Origin: an uncultured Chloroflexales bacterium
Lineage (GTDB): Bacteria > Chloroflexota > Chloroflexia > Chloroflexales > Chloroflexaceae
Direction of reading: 5' to 3'
Length of the DNA: 64,000 bases
Assembly: GCA_937902315.1 (NCBI GenBank)
Contig: CALGUG010000005.1
Coordinates: 46,055 to 110,054 of the forward strand
Both the position numbers and the translations under genes were made by a program. The first letter of the stretch is position 1. Every line of letters starts with the position of its first letter. Positions 44,997-54,485 of this stretch are shown here, piece after piece. Below the pieces are notes generated by a model. That model had not been told where the DNA came from, did no database searches, and was given only the letters and a program-made list of their open reading frames with translations.

Positions 44997-45728
44997 TTAT
45001 GATCCGTATTCCATTTCAGCAACGATTCGTTCGACCGCATCTACAGGGCTGCCGATCTCGGCGGGTGGGTTGGTGATCGGGCGTCCGATCACAAGGTAGT
45101 CGCTGCCAGCCGCGATGGCTTGGGCGGGCGTGACCGCGCGACGTTGATCGTTTGCAGCCGCCCAGAGCGGACGAATGCCAGGGGTAACTGTAATAAAATC
45201 TTGTCCGCAGGCCTCTTTGATAGCGGCAACCTCTTTGACCGAGCTAACCACACCGTTCAGGCCGGCCGATTTTGCCATACGGGCCAGCCTCACCACATAG
45301 TGCTCGACATCTTCCACAATGCCCAGGTCAGAATGCAGCTCGGTCGCGCCCAAGCTGGTCAGCACGGTCACGCCGATGATCAGCGGCGGGTTTTCGCTGA
45401 CGCTGCGGGCTGCTTCAACGCTGGCGCGCATCATGGCGATGCCGCCGTCGCAGTGCAGGTTGAACATAAAGACGCCCGGCTTAGTGACAGCGCGGGTTGC
45501 ACCGGCCACTGTGTTGGGGATATCTTTCAATTTGATGTCGAGAAAGACGTTGCCACCCGCCGCGCTGACCGCTTGAATAACTTGGTTGGTGCCTTCGCTA
45601 TGGCAGAGTTCTAAACCGACTTTAAAGCCACCGACCCGGCCCTTGAGCTGATCAACGAGGGCGAGTGCCTCGCTTAAGGTTGGCACATCGAGAGCGACTA
45701 GAATTCGTTCTCGGGCAGAAATAGACAT
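44997..45728 (-). CDS. pyrF: Orotidine 5'-phosphate decarboxylase
   Basis: A 243-residue TIM-barrel enzyme converting OMP to UMP. ILVALDVPT at the N-terminus, the catalytic DIKLKDIPNT and the phosphate-binding end (VTPGIRP ... SDYLVIGRPIT) are all present. GAGGAG precedes the ATG. Middle gene of the pyrD-pyrF-pyrE operon. Confidence 0.94.
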   Translation of the reverse strand: MSISARERILVALDVPTLSEALALVDQLKGRVGGFKVGLELCHSEGTNQVIQAVSAAGGNVFLDIKLKDIPNTVAGATRAVTKPGVFMFNLHCDGGIAMMRASVEAARSVSENPPLIIGVTVLTSLGATELHSDLGIVEDVEHYVVRLARMAKSAGLNGVVSSVKEVAAIKEACGQDFITVTPGIRPLWAAANDQRRAVTPAQAIAAGSDYLVIGRPITNPPAEIGSPVDAVERIVAEMEYGS

Positions 45729-45749
45729 ACTGTTCTCCTCGTACTTAGC

Positions 45750-46796
45750 CTAGCGCTGGAAACTGCGAATGGCGTTGTTAAGCCGACTGGGCAGCGATGG
45801 CCCTTCGTAAATAAAGCCGGTATAGACCTGAAGCAGTTGCGCACCAGCTTCTAACATATGCAAGGCATCGTTGGGCGTAAAGATGCCTCCTACACCGATA
45901 ATCGGCAGCTTGCCGTTAGTCTGCTTGTGAATGAAGCGCACCACTTCGAGCGAACGTGGCGCGAGAGGTCGCCCGCTTAGACCGCCGGTCTCGTTGATAT
46001 TGGTGCGCAGATTGGGTCGAGCGATAGTGGTATTGGTAGCGATGATGCCATCGAGCTTGTGTTGCGCACAAACATCGAGCACATCGTCGATGGCCGAATC
46101 GTCGAGATCTGGCGCGACCTTGATCAAAAGCGGTTTGAGCGGTTTGCCAGCCGAGAGCGAGCGCTGTTTGTCGCGTAGCGCGCCGACCAGCTCGTTGAGA
46201 TGGCTCTTTTCTTGTAAACCGCGCAGACCGGGCGTGTTGGGAGAGCTGACGTTGATGGCGAAATAGTCGCCATAGCTATAGGTATAGCCCAGCGAAGTGC
46301 AATAGTCGTGGGCGGCGTTTTCGAGCGGCACAACCTTCGATTTGCCCAAACTGACCCCGATCGGAATGCCTAATTTGGGCGTTTTCGCCAAGCGTCCAGC
46401 CAGCGCCGCAGCGCCCTCGTTATTGAAACCCATACGGTTGATGATCGCCTGATCGGCGGGCAGGCGGAAGAGGCGAGGGCGTGGATTGCCGGGCTGGGCC
46501 AGAGCCGTCACCGTTCCGACCTCAACGAAGCCGAAGCCGAGCGCTTCCCAAGCAGGCAAGGCGATGCCGTTTTTATCCATACCAGCGGCCAAACCGATCG
46601 GGTTGGGGAAGGTAATATTCCAGAGCGTGCGGCTCAGAGAAGGATCTTGCAGGGCGAAACGTAAACGCATAAGTGCAAGAATCGGCTTTGTGATCCCTGC
46701 AAGCTGAAGCAATCGGAGGGTTGTTTCGTGAATGCTTTCTGGATCGCGCTTGGAGAGACGGAAGAGTAGTGGGCGCAATATGCTTGTATAGAACAC
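45750..46796 (-). CDS. pyrD: Dihydroorotate dehydrogenase (quinone), class 2
   Basis: A 348-residue flavoenzyme oxidising dihydroorotate to orotate with quinone. The N-terminal amphipathic extension (LRPLLFRLSKRDPESIHETTLRLLQ) is typical of class 2, membrane-associated enzymes. FMN-binding features include NPIGLAAGMDKNG, NVSSPNTPGLR with the catalytic Ser, and IGVGGI. The start codon is GTG with AGGA seven bases upstream. An extended -10 (TGGTAGAAT on the minus strand, around 46862-46870) lies about 70 bases upstream of the start. Confidence 0.94.
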   Translation of the reverse strand: MFYTSILRPLLFRLSKRDPESIHETTLRLLQLAGITKPILALMRLRFALQDPSLSRTLWNITFPNPIGLAAGMDKNGIALPAWEALGFGFVEVGTVTALAQPGNPRPRLFRLPADQAIINRMGFNNEGAAALAGRLAKTPKLGIPIGVSLGKSKVVPLENAAHDYCTSLGYTYSYGDYFAINVSSPNTPGLRGLQEKSHLNELVGALRDKQRSLSAGKPLKPLLIKVAPDLDDSAIDDVLDVCAQHKLDGIIATNTTIARPNLRTNINETGGLSGRPLAPRSLEVVRFIHKQTNGKLPIIGVGGIFTPNDALHMLEAGAQLLQVYTGFIYEGPSLPSRLNNAIRSFQR

Positions 46797-46861
46797 AGTT
46801 GTATCCTACCTAACGAGCTTGAACGAGACTTGTGGGAACCCGTTTGTGAGTAAACCTACCT

Positions 46862-46870
46862 ATTCTACCA
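46862..46870 (-). promoter_or_regulatory. Extended -10 promoter of the pyrimidine operon
   Basis: The minus strand reads TGGTAGAAT. Other promoters in the window share TGGTA(C/T)AAT-type boxes. No convincing -35 was found. Confidence 0.5.
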
Positions 46871-46881
46871 TAGCCTTTAGG

Positions 46882-47580
46882 CTAGGATCGCGTTTGCACA
46901 CGCTGCTCGAAAGCGCGGATGATCACAAGTAACAAAGCACCACCGACCAATAAACCGCCCCAAACATCGCTGGGATAGTGTACTGCAAAAAAGACCCGTG
47001 AAAGGCAGATCATAGCGATCATGAACACGCTGACGATCCAGATCAGCACACGATAAGGCGCGAGTCTGGGAATGCGCCCTAACAGATAGGCCGCCATGCC
47101 GTAGCAGAGAATCGAACACATGGCATGGCCGCTCGGGAAGCTGCTCGATGTGACTTCAAATAGCCGCTCGTACATAGAAGGGCGTTCGCGGTTGTAGATG
47201 AATTTGAGCAGGTTGTTGCCGACAAAGCCGGTCAGGGCTGCTACAAAAAAGGCCATGGCTTCTAGACGACGGGCCGTGATCCAGAGCCCTCCAAAGATTA
47301 CAGCCGCGAAGATCGGGAGGCCGATATTGCCGCCCATTTCGGTGAAAAAGCGCATAATCACAATGCTGGTTGGATTATGCCAAGCTCGCAGGGCTGTCAG
47401 AGCGCCCAGATCGATCTTGGTGACAAATGCGCTGTCAAAACTAAAGGGCGTTGCGATAAAGAGTAGCATCAGCACGATCACTTGCAAAATAGTGCTGCGC
47501 CACATGTGCAGATGGCTGATGCGGCTGCTTGTTGCGTGCTCGAGTTGTTGACTCGCTGGCTGGGATGTGGGCTTCGTCAT
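46882..47580 (-). CDS. PAP2-family membrane phosphatase
   Basis: A 232-residue polytopic protein with the three phosphatidic-acid-phosphatase motifs: KFIYNRERP (K-x6-RP), SFPSGHA (PSGH) and SRVFFAVHYPSD (SR-x5-H-x3-D). It probably dephosphorylates undecaprenyl diphosphate or a phospholipid at the outer face of the membrane. The ATG at 47580 is preferred; the longer ORF to 47712 runs through the argS terminator. No good ribosome-binding site is visible. Confidence 0.88.
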   Translation of the reverse strand: MTKPTSQPASQQLEHATSSRISHLHMWRSTILQVIVLMLLFIATPFSFDSAFVTKIDLGALTALRAWHNPTSIVIMRFFTEMGGNIGLPIFAAVIFGGLWITARRLEAMAFFVAALTGFVGNNLLKFIYNRERPSMYERLFEVTSSSFPSGHAMCSILCYGMAAYLLGRIPRLAPYRVLIWIVSVFMIAMICLSRVFFAVHYPSDVWGGLLVGGALLLVIIRAFEQRVQTRS

Positions 47581-47638
47581 AACTGTTTGTATGCTTTCGA
47601 TTTTTGAGAATGGCGCTTGCCTAGAACAGATAGCAAAA

Positions 47639-47666
47639 GGTGCGAGAAAGCGAACTCTCTCGCACC
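47639..47666 (-). terminator. Terminator of argS
   Basis: GGTGCGAGA / TCTCGCACC, perfect 9-bp arms with a 10-base loop; on the minus strand TTTTGC follows. It lies 20 bases after the argS stop. Confidence 0.8.
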
Positions 47667-47686
47667 CCGTCGCTCTGGCTGTGCGA

Positions 47687-49423
47687 CTACATGCGTTCAA
47701 CGACACGCACACCCAAGAGGGCCAGACCGTTCTTGAGGGCTTGGGCGGTAGCCGCTACCAAAGCCAAACGGGCGTTGCGTAGCTGATCGCTTTCGGCCTT
47801 CAAAACCGGGCAGTTGTTGTAGAAGCTGGCGAACTGGCGAGCGGTGTTATAGCTCCAGTCGGCGATCACGTGAGGTGTATAGCGCGCCCCAGCCTCGCGC
47901 ACTGCCTCGGGCAGGCGAGCCAGATGCTTGATCAAAGACTGTTCGGAGTCGTGAACCAGCAGCGATGCATCGTAGTTCTCGAGCACATCCTGTCCGGCCT
48001 GCTCTTGGCCCTTGCGCAGAATCGAGCGGCAGCGAGCGTAGGAATACTGCAGATAGGTGGCGCTATTGCCCTCGGTAGCAAGCATACGATCCCAATCGAG
48101 CGTGATATTGCGCTTCATATCTTGGAAGAGATCGTTGTAGATCACCGCGCCGATACCGACCGCCTCGGCGACCTGATCCTTCTCTTCGTCAGACAGATCG
48201 GGGCTCTTCTCGTCTACAACCTTGCGCGCGCGTACGATCGCATCGGTCAGCAGATCTTCCAGATAGATCATATTGCCACGGCGGGTCGAAAGTGCCTGGC
48301 CCTTGGCGTCGAAGATCGTGCCGAAGTAGAGGTGGGTCAGCTCGATATCGGTGGCGTAGCCCAGCGCACGTGCCAGTGCGAAGAGCTGGCGGAAGTGCAT
48401 CTCTTGGGGCTGGCCGACCACATAGATGATCTTGGTCGGGTTGTACTGCTCTTGGCGATAGACGATCGTTGCCAAGTCGCGGGTGTGGTAGAGCGAGCCG
48501 CCGTCGCTGCGCATCAGCAGGAAGTTCGGCATATTCGGTTCAAGCTCGGCGACGACCACAGCGCCATCTTCATCGCGGTAGGCGATGCCCTTCTCGAGCG
48601 CCTGCTCGACGTAGGGGCCCATCTTGTCGAGGTAGAAGGTCTCGCCGTGATTGGTATCGAACGAGACGCCCAAGCGGTCGTAGTTGCGCTGGTTGGCGCG
48701 CAAGGTCAGTTCGGTCGCTTTGTGCAGCAGTTCCATCGCGTGCGGCTCGTTTTGGTCGAGCTTGAGCGACCAAGCGCGGGCCTCGTCGCCGATCGAGGGA
48801 TCTTCGGCTTCGGCTAGGCTGGCGCGTTGATAGAGCGCCTCTAGATCGGCCAACAACTGCTCACCTTCACTTGTCGGCCAGCCCCAGCGCTCAATGGCAT
48901 AGAGCAGCTTGCCAAAGCCCGTGCCCGTATCGCCGAGGTGGTTATCGCCGATCGTGGTATAACCGAGCGCTTTAAGAATGTTGTTGATGCTCTGGCCGAT
49001 GATCGTCGAGCGAATGTGGCCGACGTGCATACGCTTGGCTACGTTTGGCGAGCTATAGTCGATCACAACGGTCTGACCCTTGCCAAGATCATCGTGACCA
49101 TATTTATCGCCTTTTTGGAGCACTTCTTGCACAACCGAGCGTGCCATGCGTTCGGGTTGAACGGTAAAGTTAAGGAAGGGTCCCGCTGCAGCGACCGAGC
49201 CTACCAAGCTATCTTTGGCAAACTTCAGTTCTTGGGCCAAGCTATTTGCAAGGGCTGGAGGGGCAAAGCCAGCCGCTTTTGCAGCGCGGAAACAGGGAAG
49301 CGCCAAGTCTGCTGGCACATTCGCCTTAGGCTCTTGCAGTTCGATCAGCTCAGCGGGCACTTTGCCCGTAGCCAAAATGGCTTTAGTGATCTCTGCGGTA
49401 AATCGATCAAACGTATACTCCAT
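47687..49423 (-). CDS. argS: Arginyl-tRNA synthetase
   Basis: A 578-residue class I synthetase charging tRNA-Arg. Signature SSPNVAKRMHVGHIRSTIIG contains the HIGH-type HVGH. The later ALSTRRGNMIYLEDLL replaces KMSKS, as usual in ArgRS. The N-terminal tRNA-binding domain and the C-terminal anticodon-binding domain ending GVRVVERM are complete. GAGG lies six bases before the ATG. Monocistronic. Confidence 0.95.
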   Translation of the reverse strand: MEYTFDRFTAEITKAILATGKVPAELIELQEPKANVPADLALPCFRAAKAAGFAPPALANSLAQELKFAKDSLVGSVAAAGPFLNFTVQPERMARSVVQEVLQKGDKYGHDDLGKGQTVVIDYSSPNVAKRMHVGHIRSTIIGQSINNILKALGYTTIGDNHLGDTGTGFGKLLYAIERWGWPTSEGEQLLADLEALYQRASLAEAEDPSIGDEARAWSLKLDQNEPHAMELLHKATELTLRANQRNYDRLGVSFDTNHGETFYLDKMGPYVEQALEKGIAYRDEDGAVVVAELEPNMPNFLLMRSDGGSLYHTRDLATIVYRQEQYNPTKIIYVVGQPQEMHFRQLFALARALGYATDIELTHLYFGTIFDAKGQALSTRRGNMIYLEDLLTDAIVRARKVVDEKSPDLSDEEKDQVAEAVGIGAVIYNDLFQDMKRNITLDWDRMLATEGNSATYLQYSYARCRSILRKGQEQAGQDVLENYDASLLVHDSEQSLIKHLARLPEAVREAGARYTPHVIADWSYNTARQFASFYNNCPVLKAESDQLRNARLALVAATAQALKNGLALLGVRVVERM

Positions 49424-49741
49424 GAAAGCCTCATCAATAAGTGTTATGTGTGTTCCTGTTCTTTAGTATAGAGCTACTAGCTAGCAGACGCAAACAAGCT
49501 CCAAAAACGAGCCTGTAAGCGGCCGAGTATCAGCCTGCGCGCTTCATCTCTCAACAGGCATCATCTCTAAGACCGTACCTCAGCTGATCAAGCTTCAAAC
49601 GCGTGCTAGTTGTCACCCTTTTGTAAGGAAAAACTCACCCAATATCTGGGATATTTTAGCCTAACAATCGTTCTTATTTGTACGAAAGTCTGAAACCTGA
49701 TCAACTGGATTGGCCTGTCGGGAGGAAGAGCTGACGCCAGG
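49424..49741. other. Divergent intergenic region between argS and a histidine kinase
   Basis: 318 bases without repeat copies. It must hold promoters for both genes; GGGAGG near 49721 is a possible ribosome-binding site for the kinase but lies rather far from its ATG. Confidence 0.4.
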
Positions 49742-52429
49742 ATGTTGTATATGCCTTTGTCGATTCGCTCAAAAATAGTGCTCGTCAGTTTGGGCTTGGC
49801 CTTACCTGCGCTCGTGTTGATGGCATGGCTAGCCTTGGGGAGCTTTGAAACAGCGCGCAACGATCTACAAAATGAAAGCGCCAGCGCGCTTCGGCAGCAA
49901 GCTGAAGCGGCCCTTCAACAGAGTAGCAACGATAAAGCGCTTGGCTACGCGGCCCGTTTGCAAGCCATCGAGACACAACTCGAACAGCTCGCCAGTTACG
50001 TTCAGCATATCCCTTCTCAAAACGATCTACCCGCAGCGAATAGCGATCAGATCTGGATCGCGCCGAGCGGTTGGGATGCACAGATCGCCAGCGAACAAGC
50101 TGCAACTCTGGAACTCGCTCAAGCCACGCTGCCCTTTCTGATAGATCTTAAGCTCGATGAGACCCTGATCGCGCAAGCCTATGTCGCTTTCGAGTCGGGC
50201 GGCATCAGTGTTTTTCGTACATCTGCGGCCCGCGCTAACCTCGCCCAGCATCAGGGTTACGATGCGCGCGCTCAAGCCTGGTATCAACAGGCGCGCGACC
50301 AACGAACCACCGTCTGGCTCACAGCCGAGAACGACCCGATCAGCGCTGCAAACGTTGTACAGGTAGCGAGGCCGATCTACGATGCCCAAGCAAACCTGCT
50401 GGGTGTAGCGGGCTTCGATCTGACGCTCGATCGCCTGCAACAAAATTTGTTAGGAGCGCAGCTTGGTGAGCAATACACCGCCTTGCTCGTTGATCATAAC
50501 AGGGCTATTGTAGCCCGCTTTGCGGGCCAGCATGCCGAAAGCCAATGGCTACAGCTATTTGAAGCTAACGATCTGCGTTCCTCACCCGAGCCCCAGATCC
50601 AGCAGCTAGGTGCCGATCTGGAGCTCCAATCAGCGGGTGTTCACCAACTTGAGCTTGCCAATAGTTCAGTCTACGTCGCCTTTGCCCCGATCGGCGAGCG
50701 CGACTGGCAACTAGTGCTGCTTGCGCCCAGCGAGCAGATCATGCCTATGGCGGCGCTCAGCGAGGATCGCTCGCTCTATGAGCAGCTTCGCACCAAATTT
50801 ATTGGCTTGATTCTTGTAGTGAGCTGTTTGATCGCTCTGTTGAGCCTGCTCTTTGCCCACTCGCTCCTGAAGCCGATTATGGCCCTGCAGCAGACAGTGC
50901 GGCGCGTAACCAGCGGCGATTTCAGCGCGCGTTTGCGCCCTGCCAGCAACGATGAGATCGGCCAACTGGTGAATAGCTTCAATGGTATGGCCTTGGCGCT
51001 GCGCGAACAGGTCGAACAGCTTGAGCTGAATGCCAAACAATTCGCGATCTTGAACGAGATCTCGAACGAATTCAAAACCATTCTGGATCTGCGCGAGCTG
51101 TTGAGAGCTATCCCCGCTGTGCTCTGTGAGCGCTTCGGTTTCGACCGCGCCCTGCTCTATCTGGTGGAAGCCGGGCAGCTACGGGCGACGAGCCTCTCGC
51201 TTGGGACAGACAATCTGCAGGAGGCAGACGAACTGCTGGCCGAACTGCAGCAGTATCCCATTTCTGTGCAGAGCGCGACCATCGAGGCCGACATTGTGCG
51301 CAGCGGCAAAGCTGTGATCGTCGAAGATCCCGCTCGTCATCGACCGACCTATCAAGCGACCCAAAATCTGTTGCAGAGTCGTTCGTATGTACAGGTACCG
51401 ATTATTGGCCGCAACGAGCGTGTGATCGGTTTGCTGTTCGCCGACCATCACCATACGCAGCGGCCCGTCTCGGCCAACGACGCCAGCCAACTGTTGATGT
51501 TTGCGACCATGGTGGGTATGACGATCGAGAACGTGCGCCTCTACGAAGACCTCGAACAGCGTGTTTTGCAGCGCACCAACGAGCTGACCAACGCTATGGA
51601 GCAAGCGCGCCAAGCCGATCAGCGCAAGAGCGAGTTTTTGGCTTCGGTATCGCACGAACTGCGCACGCCGCTCAATGCCATCATCGGTTTCTCGACCGTA
51701 TTGCTCGACGAAATCGACGGGCCACTCAATTCGGTTCAACGCGAAGATCTCAACAGCATCAACTTGAACGGGCGCTATCTCTTGCACATGATCGACGAAC
51801 TGCTCGACATGGCACGCATCGAGGCGGGCCATCTGGAACTTGAACCGGAGCCGCTCGATCTCAAGAAGCTGGTAGTCACCGTGTTTGATATGATCCAAGC
51901 GCTTGTGCGCGGCAAAAATATTCGTTTGCACCATGTGATCGCCGACGATCTGCCGCTGGCTTATGCCGACAAAGATCGTGTTCGGCAGATCTTGCTCAAT
52001 CTTTTGGCCAATGCCTTTAAGTTCACCGAGCGTGGCAGCATTACCGTCAGCGCTCGCCTTTTAACCATACCTGAACGGGAAATAGCGCATGGGGATACCA
52101 CTAAACAACCTAGCCTCCCAGAAAGCCAGATCCCGCCCGGAACCTGGGTTGTGATGAGTGTGATCGATACGGGAATCGGCATCAGCGCCGAGCAGATCCC
52201 GCATATTTTCGATGAATTTCATCAGGCTCATGGTCGACGCAGCCGCCGCAAAGGGAGCGGCTTAGGCTTAAGTATTACAAAGCGTCTGGTTGAAGCCCAC
52301 AATGGACGGATTTGGGTCGAAAGTACGCCCAATCAAGGCAGTACCTTCACCTTCACTCTTCCGGTCTATCAAACAGAAGAACTTCTAGCTTCTGAAGCGC
52401 CCGCTTCACCAACCACGCTTTCTCAATAG
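49742..52429 (+). CDS. Sensor histidine kinase with extracytoplasmic sensor, HAMP and GAF domains
   Basis: An 895-residue kinase: membrane helix 1 (about 12-34), a large extracytoplasmic sensor (about 40-345, Cache-like, with ARPIYDAQANLLGVAGFDLTL), membrane helix 2 (about 352-375), HAMP (375-430, ARLRPASNDEIGQLVNSFN), GAF (440-610), a coiled linker, HisKA with His638 in SVSHELRTP, and HATPase (to about 875, with DTGIGI and GSGLGLSI). It lacks a receiver domain; the next gene, 20 bases downstream, supplies one. The start could also be the ATG at 49751. The stimulus is unknown. Confidence 0.9.
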   Translation: MLYMPLSIRSKIVLVSLGLALPALVLMAWLALGSFETARNDLQNESASALRQQAEAALQQSSNDKALGYAARLQAIETQLEQLASYVQHIPSQNDLPAANSDQIWIAPSGWDAQIASEQAATLELAQATLPFLIDLKLDETLIAQAYVAFESGGISVFRTSAARANLAQHQGYDARAQAWYQQARDQRTTVWLTAENDPISAANVVQVARPIYDAQANLLGVAGFDLTLDRLQQNLLGAQLGEQYTALLVDHNRAIVARFAGQHAESQWLQLFEANDLRSSPEPQIQQLGADLELQSAGVHQLELANSSVYVAFAPIGERDWQLVLLAPSEQIMPMAALSEDRSLYEQLRTKFIGLILVVSCLIALLSLLFAHSLLKPIMALQQTVRRVTSGDFSARLRPASNDEIGQLVNSFNGMALALREQVEQLELNAKQFAILNEISNEFKTILDLRELLRAIPAVLCERFGFDRALLYLVEAGQLRATSLSLGTDNLQEADELLAELQQYPISVQSATIEADIVRSGKAVIVEDPARHRPTYQATQNLLQSRSYVQVPIIGRNERVIGLLFADHHHTQRPVSANDASQLLMFATMVGMTIENVRLYEDLEQRVLQRTNELTNAMEQARQADQRKSEFLASVSHELRTPLNAIIGFSTVLLDEIDGPLNSVQREDLNSINLNGRYLLHMIDELLDMARIEAGHLELEPEPLDLKKLVVTVFDMIQALVRGKNIRLHHVIADDLPLAYADKDRVRQILLNLLANAFKFTERGSITVSARLLTIPEREIAHGDTTKQPSLPESQIPPGTWVVMSVIDTGIGISAEQIPHIFDEFHQAHGRRSRRKGSGLGLSITKRLVEAHNGRIWVESTPNQGSTFTFTLPVYQTEELLASEAPASPTTLSQ

Positions 52430-52449
52430 TGCGGAAGTGATTACGCCCT

Positions 52450-53625
52450 ATGGACGAACCCCATATTCTCTACATCGAAGACAATCTCGATAACCAGCGT
52501 TTGGTGCAGCGCGTCTTGCAGGCCAAAGGCTATACATTGATGTTGGCCGATGATGGCCCGTCGGGCCTAGCCCTTGCGCGCGAACACACCCCGCTCTTGA
52601 TTTTGGTTGATCTTGGCATTGACGGCTTAGACGGCTACGAAGTAACGACTCGTCTGCGCGGCATGCCTCATCTGCGCAATACGCCGATCGTTGCGCTCAC
52701 AGCCGATAACAGCCCTGGCTCGCGCGAACGGGCCTTGGCGGCTGGTTGCGACGGCTTTTTGGCCAAGCCGATCGATCCGCGCCAACTGCCCAACCAATTG
52801 AGTTCCTATATCGCTGGAGATCGCGAAGTGCTGCCCAAAGATCAGGAAGCTGCAGTTTTGCGCGACTACAACCAGCGGATCGTGCAACGTCTCGAACAGC
52901 GCGTCAACGAGCTTAGCCGCGCCAACGCCGAGCTGCAGGAGCTCGACCATATCAAGAGCCAGTTTTTAAGCTCGCTCTCGCACGAGCTACGCACCCCGCT
53001 CACCTCGCTCTTGGGCTTTCTAGAGCTGTTTATGAAGGGCACGCTTGGCCCGCTCAACGAGGCCCAGAACGAGGCCATCAACGTGATGGCGCGCAACGTC
53101 GAGTCGCTCAACCGCCAGATCGGCAACTTGCTCTATCTGCAAGAGGTGCGCACCGCCCAACTCAATCGCGCTCCGGTCGCGATCGATACTCTCTTGCAGC
53201 GCTTGATCAGCGAGCACACTCCCGCCGCTCAAGAGGCAGGCATCACCCTGATCGGGCGCGGCCTCGAAGCTGGCGTGCCGCCCTACATGGGCGATTTCGC
53301 CGCGCTCGACTTGGCCTTCGGCCATATGATCGAAAATGTGATTCGTTTTACGCCTGCGGGCGGGCGAGCCTTGATCGAGCTGCAGAGCGAGGTGTCGCGT
53401 TTGATCGTGCGCATCGCCGATACGGGCATCGGCATTCCCGAGCACGCCTTAGAGAAGATCTTTCTGCCCTTTTACCAAGTCGATACCTCCTTGCGCGGCA
53501 CCAGTTCGGGCAACGGCCTCGGCTTAACGATCGCGCGCCATGTGATCGAAGCCCACAACGGCAAGATCTCGGTGCGCAGCGTGGTGGGCAAGGGCACCGT
53601 CTTTAGCGTTATCTTGCCGCGCTAA
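52450..53625 (+). CDS. Receiver-histidine kinase hybrid
   Basis: A 391-residue cytoplasmic protein: an N-terminal receiver domain (1-125, phosphoacceptor Asp54 in LVDLG, Lys in FLAKPID), a short coiled coil (135-165), HisKA with His178 in SLSHELRTP, and HATPase ending in GTVFSVILPR (DTGIGIPE, GNGLGLTI). It forms an operon with the upstream kinase and is probably its phosphorelay partner. No DNA-binding output is visible here. Confidence 0.9.
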   Translation: MDEPHILYIEDNLDNQRLVQRVLQAKGYTLMLADDGPSGLALAREHTPLLILVDLGIDGLDGYEVTTRLRGMPHLRNTPIVALTADNSPGSRERALAAGCDGFLAKPIDPRQLPNQLSSYIAGDREVLPKDQEAAVLRDYNQRIVQRLEQRVNELSRANAELQELDHIKSQFLSSLSHELRTPLTSLLGFLELFMKGTLGPLNEAQNEAINVMARNVESLNRQIGNLLYLQEVRTAQLNRAPVAIDTLLQRLISEHTPAAQEAGITLIGRGLEAGVPPYMGDFAALDLAFGHMIENVIRFTPAGGRALIELQSEVSRLIVRIADTGIGIPEHALEKIFLPFYQVDTSLRGTSSGNGLGLTIARHVIEAHNGKISVRSVVGKGTVFSVILPR

Positions 53626-53897
53626 ACCTTCTATCTGGCCTGCCAAGGCCAAGCGATACAGCTCAAGTCGCTAACAGGCCTCCTTTTCATGTATTGGCGG
53701 AACGGGCCTTCACCCCCAGCGAGGTTCCGACCGCGTCCGCCTCCGGCTATCAGATCGGCTGGCTGCCCTCATCCCCGACCCTTCTCCCGCCAGAGCGGGA
53801 GAAGGGCGTATACTTTCCCCTCATGCTTACTGTTCTAAACTGGCATCCATAGCACTAAGCTTCCCGCAGCTTCGCAGCGAGAAGCTTTCGGACGGCT

Positions 53898-53948
53898 TTA
53901 GACAGCGAAACGCAGCGTTGAGACCTTCTTGGTGCTTGCACCGGAAAG
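53898..53948. repeat. 51-bp direct repeat, first copy
   Basis: Begins TTAGACAGCGAAACGC and ends CACCGGAAAG; an identical copy is at 54154-54204. The two copies lie on either side of a family C element, and a short piece (AAGGTCGCAGTGA) is also repeated at about 53986 and 54202. Confidence 0.85.
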
Positions 53949-53997
53949 ATAGTTCTTTGTATTGGCGGGTGGGGCCCTCTTTCACAAGGTCGCAGTG

Positions 53998-54154
53998 ATA
54001 CCAAATCCGATTGATTACTTTCTCTTTGGCCTTCGGCAGAGTGGAACGTGACCATTTTTGTTGTGAGAAATGTCGCGCTGCAGCGCGACATTTCTCACAA
54101 CTCTTTTCCCGTCTTTGCGTTACAAGAACGCAACTCTGTAAGCGAATTTGATAT
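53998..54154. repeat. Family C element with perfect 42-bp palindrome
   Basis: A 157-bp element with ends ATACCAAATCCG and CGAATTTGATAT. Inside, 54060-54101 is a perfect palindrome without a loop (core TGTCGCGCTGCAGCGCGACA). The conserved CCTTCGGCAGAGTGGAAC segment is in the opposite orientation to the 2171 copy. Confidence 0.85.
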
Positions 54155-54405
54155 TAGACAGCGAAACGCAGCGTTGAGACCTTCTTGGTGCTTGCACCGG
54201 AAAGGTCGCAGTGAAAACAGCGCAAGCAGCGAAAGGCTTGCTCGAATGGATGGACGGCGCTTTGGTAGCCGTAGGCGGACGCGCCAAGCGCCTGTTTTGG
54301 AGGAAGAGACCAAGCCGCTAGCGTTTTGAAGTGATGGCTCGCATGGGGGGATCGTTGAGCAAAAGAGCGCAGTATTACTCGGCTGAAGGCGAAAACAGTG
54401 CATGT

Positions 54406-54442
54406 AAAGAAGCGCCCCCGTCGCTTACAGGGGCGCCTCTTT
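54406..54442 (-). terminator. Terminator of the response regulator gene
   Basis: Thirteen-base arms AAAGAAGCGCCCC / GGGGCGCCTCTTT pair except for one mismatch, with an 11-base loop, 44 bases after the stop codon of the minus-strand gene. Confidence 0.7.
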
Positions 54443-54485
54443 CATGCCTTCAGAACGAAAAATCTTGTCCCCAGCCTATCCTTCA

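Larger units (their letters stand above)
53626..54405. other. Repeat cluster with 51-bp direct repeats around a family C element
   Basis: About 780 bases without genes. Order: family A copy 53732-53751, C/T-rich segment, direct repeat 53898-53948, family C element 53998-54154, the second direct repeat 54154-54204, and family A copy 54264-54283. Confidence 0.7.
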
